A DNA stretch of 64,000 bases from Planctomycetota bacterium (GTDB lineage Bacteria; Planctomycetota; Phycisphaerae; Phycisphaerales; SM1A02). This document shows, piece after piece, positions 8,929-17,668 of this stretch. The translations under genes were made by a program, and so were the position numbers. Every line of letters starts with the position of its first letter. The stretch's first letter is position 1. Location of the stretch: assembly GCA_022560875.1 (NCBI GenBank), contig JADFSH010000002.1:1-64000 (forward strand), in the 5' to 3' direction. Below the pieces are notes generated by a model. That model searched no databases. It saw nothing but the letters and a program-made list of their open reading frames with translations, and was not told where the DNA came from.

Positions 8929-9345
8929 ATGCAGGAAACGATGACCATGACGCGGGATGAGTTATTCAAGAAGGTTCAGGAAGTGCTGGAAGAGGCCCTG
9001 GGGGCTGATGAAGATGAGATCACGCTCGAAACAAGCCTGACCCGCGACCTCGAAGCCGAATCCATCGATTTTCTCGACATTGTCTTTCGCCTGGAGAAGA
9101 CTTTTTCCACCTCCGACAAGCCCTTCAAGGTTGGCCAGGGTGAACTGTTCCCGGAAAACCTGATGGAAAATCCCGAATGGGTGCAGGATGGCAAACTCAC
9201 TGACGTCGGGATGAGCATGTTGAAGGAACGCATGCCCCATGTCGATTTTTCGCAGTTTGAGAGCGACCGGGAAGTCAGTAAAGTTGCCGAACTCATCACC
9301 GTCAATTCGATCGTCGAATTCGTCGAGCGAAAGCTCGCCGCCTGA
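8929..9345 (+). CDS. Acyl carrier protein with internal insertion
   Basis: A 138-residue protein. The ACP core LFKKVQEVLEEALG...LTRDLEAESIDFLDIVF contains the serine that would carry phosphopantetheine (in AESID). Unlike a normal 80-residue ACP, about 45 residues are inserted between helices II and III (roughly residues 60-105, including a GELFPENLMENPEW segment). The last helix, VNSIVEFVERKL, then completes the fold. Enlarged ACPs of this kind occur beside FabZ-like genes in several Gram-negative groups. GGAG lies eight bases before ATG 8929; ATG 8941 and 8947 are also in frame. It sits between the two dehydratase genes. Confidence 0.88.
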   Translation: MQETMTMTRDELFKKVQEVLEEALGADEDEITLETSLTRDLEAESIDFLDIVFRLEKTFSTSDKPFKVGQGELFPENLMENPEWVQDGKLTDVGMSMLKERMPHVDFSQFESDREVSKVAELITVNSIVEFVERKLAA

Positions 9346-9383
9346 GACGGGTGCATTCCTTTCGATGAGCGATGTGAATTGCC

Positions 9384-9902
9384 ATGCGTTGGATGTGGAT
9401 CGACAGGATCGTGGAGTATGAGCCCGAGCGGTTCATGGCAGCGATCAAGAATGTTTCCCTCGCCGAAGAACATCTTCACGACCATTTTCCCGCCTGCGGT
9501 TCGGATGAAGCCCTGCCGCTCATGCCCGCCTCGCTCATGATCGAAGGCATGGCCCAGACGGCGGGCATTCTCGTGGGAACGGTCAGTCGATTTCGTGAGA
9601 AAGTGATCCTGGCCAAGGTGGGTGCGGCCCGCTTCGAGCGGGATGTCTTTCCCGGTCAGACGATTCGCTATGAAGCACATCTCGAACGCTTTGATCCTGC
9701 GGGTGCCCTGACGAAAGGCGTGATTCTGTGCCTGACGCACCCCGCCTTGGAATGGCAGGAGATCGGGCAGGTCGAACTCATGTTCAGCCATATCGATCAG
9801 AATATGTCCGGGATCAAATTTCCCGAGGAGAACTTTGTCTTCTCCGAGAATTTCCGTACCATCTTGCGTACGGCGGGACTTTTAGAACTGGTGGATGAGT
9901 GA
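9384..9902 (+). CDS. Second FabZ/FabA-like hotdog dehydratase
   Basis: A 172-residue hotdog-fold protein related to the 8459 gene (both have IKNVSLAEE/LKQVSLAEE-type segments). The active-site stretch is DHFPACGSDEALPLMPASLMIEGMAQTAG: the catalytic His and the Glu in the helix are present, but seven residues are inserted between HFP and LMP. This differs from standard FabZ and may reshape the acyl pocket. A likely partner of the neighbouring ACP. The start at 9384 has no strong ribosome-binding site, and the gene may rely on coupling to the ACP gene 38 bases upstream. The pathway product is unknown. Confidence 0.82.
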   Translation: MRWMWIDRIVEYEPERFMAAIKNVSLAEEHLHDHFPACGSDEALPLMPASLMIEGMAQTAGILVGTVSRFREKVILAKVGAARFERDVFPGQTIRYEAHLERFDPAGALTKGVILCLTHPALEWQEIGQVELMFSHIDQNMSGIKFPEENFVFSENFRTILRTAGLLELVDE

Positions 9903-10016
9903 ATGCCTGATTCAATCATCGGCAGTGCCGGCAGATATTCATGCGAATTCACACATCAGGTGTTATGTGTTGAAATTCATTGAACCAAGCAATGTTCTTT
10001 TTGAAAGGTGATTGCC

Positions 10017-10547
10017 ATGCCACGTTTGAAAGCAGTTGACCCAACCACAGATTCCGGACCCGGTGCTGATATTCTCAATGGCCCGCTCAAGGATAAGCAG
10101 ATCAATATTTTCAAGGGCATGGCCGCGAATCCCGGAGTGCTTGAGGCGTTTCTGGGCTTCGCCGGTGGTGTCAAGACCGGAGCGTTGTCCGCTCAGGAGC
10201 ATGAGATCATCGCCTTGACCACGGCACAGAAACGAAATTGTGAATACTGCCTTGCCGCGCATACCCAGATCGCTCAAGGTGCGGGTTTCGACGAGGAGAC
10301 GGTGCTGACCATACGCCGGGGATCCACCGACAACGAGAAGCATCAGTCTCTGATCGATTTCGTCTCAGCCATTCTGGACACGAATGGCTTCGTGTCAGAT
10401 CAGCAGCTTGAAGAGTTCAAGAAGGCTGGTTACGACGATGCCGCGATCGTCGAAGTGATTGGCGGCATCACGGTCAACACCTTCACGAATTTTTTCAATC
10501 ACGTCCACGAAACCGAGATCGATTTTCCCGTGGTTGCCACGGTGTGA
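10017..10547 (+). CDS. AhpD/carboxymuconolactone-decarboxylase-family peroxidase-like protein
   Basis: A 176-residue alpha-helical protein of the CMD/AhpD superfamily. The CxxC redox pair and following His are visible in NCEYCLAAHTQIA, typical of alkylhydroperoxidase-like proteins that reduce peroxides or act with a peroxiredoxin. The N-terminal MAANPGVLEAFLGFAGGV and the later VNTFTNFFNHV helix fit the family. AAAGG lies eight bases before ATG 10017; an in-frame GTG at 10008 is less likely. It is followed by a strong hairpin terminator, so it probably forms a single-gene unit. Likely cytoplasmic antioxidant role. Confidence 0.88.
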   Translation: MPRLKAVDPTTDSGPGADILNGPLKDKQINIFKGMAANPGVLEAFLGFAGGVKTGALSAQEHEIIALTTAQKRNCEYCLAAHTQIAQGAGFDEETVLTIRRGSTDNEKHQSLIDFVSAILDTNGFVSDQQLEEFKKAGYDDAAIVEVIGGITVNTFTNFFNHVHETEIDFPVVATV

Positions 10548-10872
10548 GTCGTCGGCGAGAATCGACGTTTTCGTGAGGAATCGCTCATCAGGTCCGGCCC
10601 CAACTTGGCCCCGGCCCATGGTGAGCGATTCTTTTTTGACATCTGATAAGCGCAGAAAAATGGCCCCGACCGGGGAGGCAAACCAGACGGGGCCGATCCA
10701 GGGGCTGAAAAGACCAAAGACACATTGACCGTGTGAAGTATTGAATTCGGGGGCGGGAAGCGGTAGCTGCTTGTTTGAGTAGAGACCGCCTTTCTTGGTT
10801 TGTCGGGGTTAGATTGCTTGCACTGCCCCGATAATCAGCACATTCCCGGGATGAGAGACTACAATCGCGGCC
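10548..10872. other. Non-coding interval between the AhpD-like gene and coaD
   Basis: This 325-base stretch holds the terminator listed separately and a second inverted repeat (GGCCCCG near 10663, CGGGGCC near 10690). No open frame with a ribosome-binding site and coding character was found. The coaD promoter is presumably within the last 100 bases. Confidence 0.55.
10578..10637 (+). terminator. Rho-independent terminator after the AhpD-like gene
   Basis: GAATCGCTCA (10578-10587) pairs perfectly with TGAGCGATTC (10622-10631), and six T residues follow at once. The 34-base loop contains its own GGCC...GGCC repeat, so a branched stem is possible. It lies 30 bases past the stop codon. Confidence 0.85.
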
Positions 10873-11454
10873 ATGTCCCCCTCCGCTCAGAATATGGGTC
10901 AAAAACACATCGCGATCTATGCCGGATCGTTCGATCCGATAACCTATGGACATCTTGATGTGCTTGCCCGGGCCAGGTGCCTCTTCGATTCCATTGTGCT
11001 GGGGATAGGCATTAACCCTGAGAAATCGCCCATGTTCAGTCTGGAGGAACGCGTCACCATGGCTCGTACGCTGGTCGAGGAGATAGTTCGTAAGGATCCC
11101 GACCAGGCACCGGTCACGGTTGAACACTATCATGGCCTGACCGTGGATTTCGCCACAGCCCGCGGGGCGTCGGCAATACTCCGTGGCATCCGGAATATCA
11201 CTGACCTTGCCGATGAATGCCAGCTTGCCGTGACGAATCGCCATGTGGCGGACATTGAGACGATTTTCATCTTCACTGCCGAGCAATACGCATTTACCAG
11301 CTCCAGTCTGATCCGCCAGATTGCGGCCATGGGTGGCCCGCTTGAGCGATTGTCGTATATTCTGCCTCCCTTGGTGTTGGAGCAACTGAAGATCAAGCAG
11401 CAGGATCCGGACAGCCCCCTCACTCGTATGGCGCATGATCAGCACATAGACTGA
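10873..11454 (+). CDS. coaD: Phosphopantetheine adenylyltransferase
   Basis: Transfers AMP from ATP to 4'-phosphopantetheine, the fourth step of coenzyme A synthesis. The nucleotidyl-transferase motif AIYAGSFDPITYGHLDVL contains the T/HxGH-type signature, and the substrate/product motif FTSSSLIRQIAAMGG lies near the C-terminus. At 193 residues it is about 30 longer than E. coli CoaD. A start at ATG 10894 would give 186 residues and begin right before the conserved strand, so the true start may be 10894. Ten bases separate it from the next gene, so the two are probably co-transcribed. Confidence 0.93.
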   Translation: MSPSAQNMGQKHIAIYAGSFDPITYGHLDVLARARCLFDSIVLGIGINPEKSPMFSLEERVTMARTLVEEIVRKDPDQAPVTVEHYHGLTVDFATARGASAILRGIRNITDLADECQLAVTNRHVADIETIFIFTAEQYAFTSSSLIRQIAAMGGPLERLSYILPPLVLEQLKIKQQDPDSPLTRMAHDQHID

Positions 11455-11464
11455 TGGCGACGTT

Positions 11465-12151
11465 ATGAGCATTGATTCTCGCCTCATCTCCATCGGTACT
11501 CTCGCGGCCCATCCGCTTTGGAATGAAAAAGGCCAGGTACGCACCGGACACGCGACGACGATGCTTATTTCGGCGGGGGATACGCATATTCTCGTCAATC
11601 CTTCGCTTCCCGCCCCCGCGTTGCTGGCGAGGATTTCCGAGCGCACAAGCCTTCAACCGGAAGATATCACGCATATCTTTCTGACATCTTTTCAGGCGGA
11701 CCAGAGACGGGCGCTACGAGCGTTCGATATGGCCATCTGGCTTCTTTACGAAGCGGAACGCCAGTCAATGGAAGAAACGTTTCAGACGCAAATCGCCGAG
11801 GCGGAGGATGGGGACGATGAGGAACTGGTCGCTCTGATCGAAGCGGAAAGCGAGCTATTGACTCGCTGCGAAGTTGCTCCGGACTCGCTTGCTCCCGGAG
11901 TGGATCTCTTTCCCCTGCCGGGGGTGACCCCGGGAACCTGCGGCCTGCTGCTGGCGCAACCAAACATGACCACGCTGATTTGTGGCGATGCGGTGGCGAC
12001 GTCCGAGCATCTCGAACAGGGCAAGGTGCTTCCGAATTGCGTCTCGATCGAGCAAGCTCAGGAATCATTTCGTGAGGCGATTGAGATCGCCGATGTCATT
12101 GTCCCCGGGCGGGACAACATTCTGCTGAACCCCCTGCGTCATTTTCTCTGA
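11465..12151 (+). CDS. Metallo-beta-lactamase-fold protein with degenerate metal site
   Basis: A 228-residue protein whose strand order and landmarks follow the MBL fold: GHATTMLISAGDTHILVNPS at the start, THIFLTSFQADQRRAL where the HxHxDH loop belongs, LPGVTPGTCGLL where PGHTPG belongs, LICGDAV for the conserved Asp, and IVPGRDN where PGH usually sits. Every metal-binding His is replaced (the loop reads S-F-Q-A-D-Q, PGH becomes PGV, the last His becomes Arg); only the Asp residues remain. It is thus probably a non-hydrolytic pseudo-enzyme or a binding protein. A long acidic insertion (EAEDGDDEE) lies between the first two motifs. Co-directional with coaD. Confidence 0.75.
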   Translation: MSIDSRLISIGTLAAHPLWNEKGQVRTGHATTMLISAGDTHILVNPSLPAPALLARISERTSLQPEDITHIFLTSFQADQRRALRAFDMAIWLLYEAERQSMEETFQTQIAEAEDGDDEELVALIEAESELLTRCEVAPDSLAPGVDLFPLPGVTPGTCGLLLAQPNMTTLICGDAVATSEHLEQGKVLPNCVSIEQAQESFREAIEIADVIVPGRDNILLNPLRHFL

Positions 12152-12231
12152 TTGATGGCCGGGCGGATTGACCTGCCTGAAACAAGCGAATCCAACCCAA
12201 CCCTGCCTGTCAATACCCATACAATCAATTC

Positions 12232-14214
12232 GTGAACAGCCGTTTCCTGTTGATTCTCATCTCCGGGTTTTTGTCATGGGCTCAGGGTGCGCAGGCCGTA
12301 CAGGAGCAGGCTCTGGCACCTCCCGAGGAACAGGCTCCGGTTCACTGGGCGACGAAACTCGGATTGCGTGCGCTTCAAGCCGAACTTTCATGCCCCCTGA
12401 CTGATCGGGTGGTTCTGGTTCCTGACGGGGCGACCTATCTCGATGAACTGTCGAAATGGTCACTTGACGGACGATGGCCGGTGTTGATCGAGGATGATTT
12501 CCTGACGCCGATGTTTCTGCGGCGTTTTCGACCGGCGGAGATTATTCTGAGGGATTCCGTGGGGGAATGGAAAGGTAATGTAACCGGGAAAAGGGCCGTG
12601 CTTGAAGCAATTGTAATTGGAGCCTGGGGGGGTGATCCGGATTCACAATCAACGACGGAAACCCTTGCGGCGCTGGGATATTCATCTCCGGGGGTGATTG
12701 TGACCTCGGTGCATGATCCTGCCTGGACCGCGGCGGTCGCCCTGGCGGCGGGCAGAGGGCAGCTGCTGCTCTGGCTGGATGGGCAATACGGAACCCCCAA
12801 CGCCACCCTGGGTGATGAGAGAGCCCGACAACTGAGAAAAAAGGTAGAAGATCTCATTATTGAAACCGGGCTGCCCTATCAGGACATCGGCGATGCGATT
12901 GACACGCTTACGATCTGTCGCTCGATGGCGGGAAAGGTCGGGCTTCAGCTTCCGAACGATCAGCGTGTTCCCGCGCCGGAAAAATACCGCGAAGGCCCGG
13001 TTGCCCTGACGGATTATCTCTCCCGGCGCGAGGACTGGAGTCGCTATGCCTTTACAGGATGGATATTCGGCTCCGAAGTCCGCTGCGCATATGTCGCCAT
13101 GTGTTCGCTGTTTCTCCCCCGGGAATCCATCGCCCTCATCAACACCTATCCGGATCAAGGTAACTGGAAAGCATACGCCATGGGGAAGGCCGCCGAATCC
13201 CTGCATGAGCAGGGATTCGACGTACTGCACACGCAAGGCACAGCCGCGAGTAGAGTCGCGTGGATGGAATCGCTTGCCGGGGGATTCGGACGTGATGTGT
13301 TGATCATGAATTCCAAGGGAAATGCCGGAGATTTTCATCTTTCAGACACGGTGGCGATGGCGATTGACGTGCCTCTTTGCGCTGTTCCCACGGTCGTGCA
13401 TTTCACGCACAGTTGGGCAATGCGCGCGCCGGCCAACTCCGCCACCGTGGCGGGCAGGTGGCTCGATCATGGCGCCTACGCCTTTGTCGGCTCCGTCCAT
13501 GAACCCCTGTTATCGGCCTTTGTGCCGCCGGAAAGGCTGGCTGGCCGGCTGATCGGGATGGCGCCCCTGCTGGTGGCGTGTCGGTGGTGGGTGGAAGACG
13601 GCATTCTCGCCCGACCGTGGCGCGTCAACACATTTGGCGATCCCCTGATGACTTTCCCATCGCCGAAAATAGTAAAAAGGCAACGCATCCAGCAGCCGGC
13701 GGCATACGGAACGAAGCTGGCCGATCATACCCGCACGCTTATGGGATTGATTCAAGCCAAACCATCTGGGGATGTGTACAGGGAAGCGGTCAAATCACTG
13801 GTACTTCTCGGACGCGATGATCTGGCCATTCAGCTCTGGCGTATGGCGGCACAACAGGAGGTTGGAGATCACGCCGCGGAAGCGGTGCTCGGAAGTCTTT
13901 TTCGTGCCGGATTGTCAGATGACTTCCTCGAAGCCTGGAAGCACGTGAGCGAACCTCAAGAGCGGGAGCGAGACATGCTATGGCATCTGATGGAGAGTCG
14001 AGTAACTCCGGGTATCAAGGCGGATCTGCTGGAGATATTGCTCCTCGCCCTGCGTCGTTCGATGCCCCATGAAGATGTGAAACGACTTGCGCCCTATGTG
14101 GACCGGATTTTTGGTCGCCGCAGCGTTCAGGAACTCATTACCCGTGAACTTGAGCGGTCACCTCAAGCCGACGTTGAGCGTGCGCTCAATCGGCTTCTCA
14201 AACAGTATCCGTGA
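12232..14214 (+). CDS. Large exported protein, possibly with a C25/caspase-like C-terminal region
   Basis: 660 residues from GTG 12232, with a signal peptide (LLILISGFLSWAQGAQA). The first third contains RVVLVPDGATYLDELSKWSLDGRWPVLIEDD, which resembles strands of cell-wall-binding-repeat-2-like proteins. Residues about 370-480 (VVHFTHSWAMRAP, GAYAFVGSVHEPLLSAF, then TFGDPLM) resemble the end of gingipain-like C25 peptidases, where a GDP motif closes the domain. However, I could not place a catalytic His-Cys pair with confidence. The remaining helical C-terminus looks repeat-like. No close family recognised. The start lacks a clear ribosome-binding site. Confidence 0.7.
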   Translation: MNSRFLLILISGFLSWAQGAQAVQEQALAPPEEQAPVHWATKLGLRALQAELSCPLTDRVVLVPDGATYLDELSKWSLDGRWPVLIEDDFLTPMFLRRFRPAEIILRDSVGEWKGNVTGKRAVLEAIVIGAWGGDPDSQSTTETLAALGYSSPGVIVTSVHDPAWTAAVALAAGRGQLLLWLDGQYGTPNATLGDERARQLRKKVEDLIIETGLPYQDIGDAIDTLTICRSMAGKVGLQLPNDQRVPAPEKYREGPVALTDYLSRREDWSRYAFTGWIFGSEVRCAYVAMCSLFLPRESIALINTYPDQGNWKAYAMGKAAESLHEQGFDVLHTQGTAASRVAWMESLAGGFGRDVLIMNSKGNAGDFHLSDTVAMAIDVPLCAVPTVVHFTHSWAMRAPANSATVAGRWLDHGAYAFVGSVHEPLLSAFVPPERLAGRLIGMAPLLVACRWWVEDGILARPWRVNTFGDPLMTFPSPKIVKRQRIQQPAAYGTKLADHTRTLMGLIQAKPSGDVYREAVKSLVLLGRDDLAIQLWRMAAQQEVGDHAAEAVLGSLFRAGLSDDFLEAWKHVSEPQERERDMLWHLMESRVTPGIKADLLEILLLALRRSMPHEDVKRLAPYVDRIFGRRSVQELITRELERSPQADVERALNRLLKQYP

Positions 14215-14290
14215 AAGGGGAAGCAGCGTGTAGTGGTCGTGTTTTTGGCGGTCGGGCCAATGTCCGAAGACTCGACCTCAGGAAAGACGC

Positions 14291-14563
14291 TTACTCGTTA
14301 TTCGGCGAGGGATCCTGACCGGTGGTGTAGTACTCACCAGCGTTGTTTTCGAGATAGGTCAGGTATTGAACAAAAATCTTGCGTCCAAGCTCGTCCCCGG
14401 CACCGAGGTGGAAAACACCAATTTCGCGGTATTCAGATCCATCATTTGGGCTGAATTGGGCGAGTGCGATTTTGTCCTGAGCCTGGCCCGGGATTGTCGG
14501 CGTGGATGAACAACCGGCGAAAAAGGCTACCACGCATCCTGCAACTAACTTCAGTGATCTCAT
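14291..14563 (-). CDS. Small hypothetical lipoprotein
   Basis: 90 residues, with a short signal peptide ending in lipobox FFAGC, so a 70-residue lipid-anchored envelope protein is expected. A strong AAAGGAG lies about nine bases before ATG 14563, which makes the gene convincing despite its size. The mature part (EYREIGVFHLGAGDELGRKIF) matches nothing I recognise. It points toward, and ends about 75 bases from, the 660-residue exported protein gene. Confidence 0.78.
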   Translation of the reverse strand: MRSLKLVAGCVVAFFAGCSSTPTIPGQAQDKIALAQFSPNDGSEYREIGVFHLGAGDELGRKIFVQYLTYLENNAGEYYTTGQDPSPNNE

Positions 14564-14900
14564 GGAGTTACGCTCCTTTGCTGGTTCGGACGATCTGCCC
14601 GAATCTCAATGCTCATCGACATGGCTAACGGAACAGTGAAGCGTGAGTCACGTCTGAGCGGAAGACATGGAGGAGATGCCAGCACTTCCAGAAATCTCTC
14701 TGTAATCCACGGAACCGGCGCATATTCTCTGTCTTCCGCGGCCTTGCTTCTGTAACGATTATGCGGATCCTGTCGATTGGATAACGAGTCACGGATTCAA
14801 TAGCAGGCCGATTGTCTAATTCGCAGAGGCTGGCAAAACGATAACTGTTGAAAGACTCCTTTTCCTAGGCACTGACGAGAAATAAGGCGGTGGATAGAAA
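14564..14900. other. Divergent intergenic region between lipoprotein and TpsB-like gene
   Basis: A 337-base gap between divergent genes that must hold both promoters. No credible open frame, hairpin terminator or repeat was seen. AAGG followed by GGTGG precedes ATG 14901. I could not assign -35 and -10 boxes with confidence. Confidence 0.5.
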
Positions 14901-16871
14901 ATGTCCCAAGAGCAGGTATCGCTGGGTTTCCGTGATTGGAAACGCGTCTATCCACGTTTCGCGGTGATCGCTTTCTGTGTCCTGTTAACCGGCACGGTTT
15001 TCGCGCAGGATCAGAATGATCAGACTGAAGATCAGACTGAGGATACCACTCAGGAAACCGTCCCTGCCCCGATGCCTCTGCCTGAAGATGGCCCGGCTTA
15101 TCCAGTCAGCGAATTTATCCCGCTGTTCGTACGTCAGCATGAAGGCCTGCCGTCCATCGAAGATGTCCTTGAGACCCATGTCAGGCTCGGTCTGACTGCT
15201 GAGGGTTATGTCGCTCCGCGTGTGGACATGCCGGTCGTGTTATTGCGTCTGGGCGATCTCGCCGAGAGGCCAGTGGTGATTTTTTACGCCAGTGCGGTGC
15301 AGCAGGTACTTGAGGCAGTCCGGGATACACTGGTGGCCGGGGAACTGATGGGGGTCTTCGTCGCTCCTTATCCCGAAGACATCAGCGATTTGGGTGAGGA
15401 TCTTCGCGTCGAGGGAGATGATTCCCTGCGACTGCTTATGACTACCGGAATCGTCACTGAGTTGCGGACGCTGGCTTCGGGGGAGCGGATCAAAGCGTTT
15501 GAACGCATTAATCATCCTCTCCACGAACAGATTCGCCGTCAGTCTCCGATCCAACCAGTCGAAGCCGGCGAAGAGATCGAAGATCTGGCTCTCCTGCGCA
15601 AGGACGAGTTGGATCGTTATATCTATCACCTCAGTCGCCATCCGGGGCGACGCGTTGATGTCTCGATTGCTGCAGCACTCGAGCCGGGAGGAGTCGCTCT
15701 GGACTATCTCATCACTGAGAATCGACCCCTCGTGACGTATTTCCAGATCTCCAATACCGGAACGCGACAGACCGACCGGGTGCGTGAGCGTATCGGGTTC
15801 ATTCACAGCCAACTCACGAATAACGACGACATCCTGAGCTTTGATTACATCACCGCGGGTTTCGATGACGACGCCAACGCCCTGGTCGGATCCTATGAGG
15901 CTCCATGGGATGACGAAGGTCGGATTCGTTGGCGTGTGTTTGGCAATTGGAGTGAATTTACCGCCGATCAAGTCGGCTTCTTTGGCCAGAATTTTACGGG
16001 AGAGAGTTGGTCGGTGGGGGGTGAGGTGATCGTTAATATCTACCAGCAGCGCGAGATGTTTGTCGATTTTGTCGCAGCCTTGCGCTACCTCGACGTTCAT
16101 GTGGATAATGGAGGCGGAACGCTGGGCGATGAGGCTTTTGTTCTTCCCTCCCTCGGGCTGCGCGTCGATCAAACCACCGAATGGTTCAGCACGCGCGGGA
16201 GTTTGAAACTGGAATTCAACATTACGAACCTCGATCCCGTCGAAGTGGTGAAGTTGGGAAGAACGGGCACCGACGATGACTGGGTGGTGCTGCAAGGAAA
16301 TTTATCGCATTCGTTCTATCTCGAACCAGCATTCAATCGCAAGGCCTGGGAAGATCCCACGACTCCCAAAAGCTCGACCTTGGCGCATGAGTTATCAGCT
16401 GATTTACGCTGGCAATTCGCCTTTGGAAAGCGTCTTGTGCCTCAGGCCGAGGCGGTGGCGGGAGGCCTGTATACGGTGCGCGGCTATCCGGAATCCGCGG
16501 TGGCGGGCGACGACATCATCATCGCGCGATTTGAATATCGATATCACGTACCTCGCGCCTTTGATATTGATCCCGAACCGGAAGAGTTGTTTGGAGAGCC
16601 ATTTCGCTCCGCGCCGCAATATGTTTACGGTCGACCGGATTGGGATTTGATCCTCAAGGGATTCTTCGACGTCGCTCGGGTATCGCTCAACGATCGACTG
16701 TCATTCGAGAAAAACGAAACCCTGATCGGGGTGGGCGTGGGGGCGGAGTTCATTTTCAAACGCAATTTCAACGTGCGTCTGGACTGGGGATTCGCATTGG
16801 AGGATGTTACGACGGCCAGTGTGAATTCAGGATCCAATCGCCTGCATGTCCTCGCCACGATTCTGTTCTGA
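14901..16871 (+). CDS. Outer-membrane TpsB/ShlB-type (Omp85 superfamily) transporter
   Basis: 656 residues. The signal peptide (FAVIAFCVLLTGTVFAQ) is followed by a short acidic repeat (DQTEDQTED) and a POTRA-like region at about residues 70-190. From about residue 250 there is a long series of amphipathic strands. The hallmark L6 motif is present as YTVRGYPESAVAGDD, followed by IARFEYRYHVP, and the chain ends in an aromatic/hydrophobic strand (LHVLATILF), as expected of a beta-barrel. TpsB proteins secrete one large partner across the outer membrane. No such partner (filamentous haemagglutinin-like gene) is in the window. It could also serve another secretion or assembly role. Confidence 0.82.
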   Translation: MSQEQVSLGFRDWKRVYPRFAVIAFCVLLTGTVFAQDQNDQTEDQTEDTTQETVPAPMPLPEDGPAYPVSEFIPLFVRQHEGLPSIEDVLETHVRLGLTAEGYVAPRVDMPVVLLRLGDLAERPVVIFYASAVQQVLEAVRDTLVAGELMGVFVAPYPEDISDLGEDLRVEGDDSLRLLMTTGIVTELRTLASGERIKAFERINHPLHEQIRRQSPIQPVEAGEEIEDLALLRKDELDRYIYHLSRHPGRRVDVSIAAALEPGGVALDYLITENRPLVTYFQISNTGTRQTDRVRERIGFIHSQLTNNDDILSFDYITAGFDDDANALVGSYEAPWDDEGRIRWRVFGNWSEFTADQVGFFGQNFTGESWSVGGEVIVNIYQQREMFVDFVAALRYLDVHVDNGGGTLGDEAFVLPSLGLRVDQTTEWFSTRGSLKLEFNITNLDPVEVVKLGRTGTDDDWVVLQGNLSHSFYLEPAFNRKAWEDPTTPKSSTLAHELSADLRWQFAFGKRLVPQAEAVAGGLYTVRGYPESAVAGDDIIIARFEYRYHVPRAFDIDPEPEELFGEPFRSAPQYVYGRPDWDLILKGFFDVARVSLNDRLSFEKNETLIGVGVGAEFIFKRNFNVRLDWGFALEDVTTASVNSGSNRLHVLATILF

Positions 16872-16972
16872 ATCAAATGACGTACGCCTCTTCCATTTCC
16901 AGGGTCAGATCTGATTTCAGCATGTCGCCGTGACGATCTTTTCGGGTACTCTGAAGCGTCAGGCGGTTACGA

Positions 16973-17590
16973 TCACCTGATCCCGCAGTTCGCCATTATC
17001 GGCTCAGCGAACCGCCAACGCACATTCCAGCCGGCAGCGATGGCGACCAGGGATATTCCACCCAGTTCCAGAATCCAGTTGACGGTCATGCTTCCCAGAT
17101 GCCAGTGAAGCAGGGTATCCAGGTGGTGAAACGATGCGGCACGGGTGATGATCAAGGAGGTCAGAAACACAGCGCCAAGTAAGGCCAACCGGTGACGTCG
17201 TGAGGTTCGGGGGAAATGAGTGACAATCATCTTGACACTTGAAACGAACGCCAGAGCCATCAATGCGATGAAGACAACCTGAACGGTGCGACGTTGGTCG
17301 TACCAGCCCTGGGTATACGCCCACGATCTTCCCAGACCCGTCAACAGACTTAGAAGGTCAAGTTGCTTGCTTACCCCCAAGGCGCAGAACAGAAGCGACA
17401 GGCCGGACCAGAGGATAATGGCGGGTTGTCGGATGGCCTGTCGGCGATGGGCTTTCAGTCGCCAAAGCTGGCGGAAGCACAGCACGGAAGTCAGAAAATA
17501 GCATCCGACTGTTATCCAGCCCGTGAATCCCGGGTCATTAATACCCGCTTGCCATCCATTATTTGTCATGACCGCCAGGAGGTTTTGCAT
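16973..17590 (-). CDS. Five-helix integral membrane protein of unknown function
   Basis: About 205 residues from ATG 17590; an upstream in-frame start at 17668 and a downstream ATG at 17566 are alternatives. Hydrophobic segments are WITVGCYFLTSVLCF, AIILWSGLSLLFCALGV, VQVVFIALMALAFVSSV, ALLGAVFLTSLIITRAA and WILELGGISLVAIAAGW, giving about five transmembrane helices. His residues lie in a loop (SFHHLDTLLHWHLG). No family recognised. It is convergent with the TpsB-like gene and divergent from the polysaccharide locus. Confidence 0.7.
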   Translation of the reverse strand: MQNLLAVMTNNGWQAGINDPGFTGWITVGCYFLTSVLCFRQLWRLKAHRRQAIRQPAIILWSGLSLLFCALGVSKQLDLLSLLTGLGRSWAYTQGWYDQRRTVQVVFIALMALAFVSSVKMIVTHFPRTSRRHRLALLGAVFLTSLIITRAASFHHLDTLLHWHLGSMTVNWILELGGISLVAIAAGWNVRWRFAEPIMANCGIR

Positions 17591-17668
17591 GAAGTGTTGC
17601 TTATCTTGATATGTCTCGGGTGCAATCTGTCTCACATTCGTGAGGCAATCAGCGAGAATCGCTTCCAC

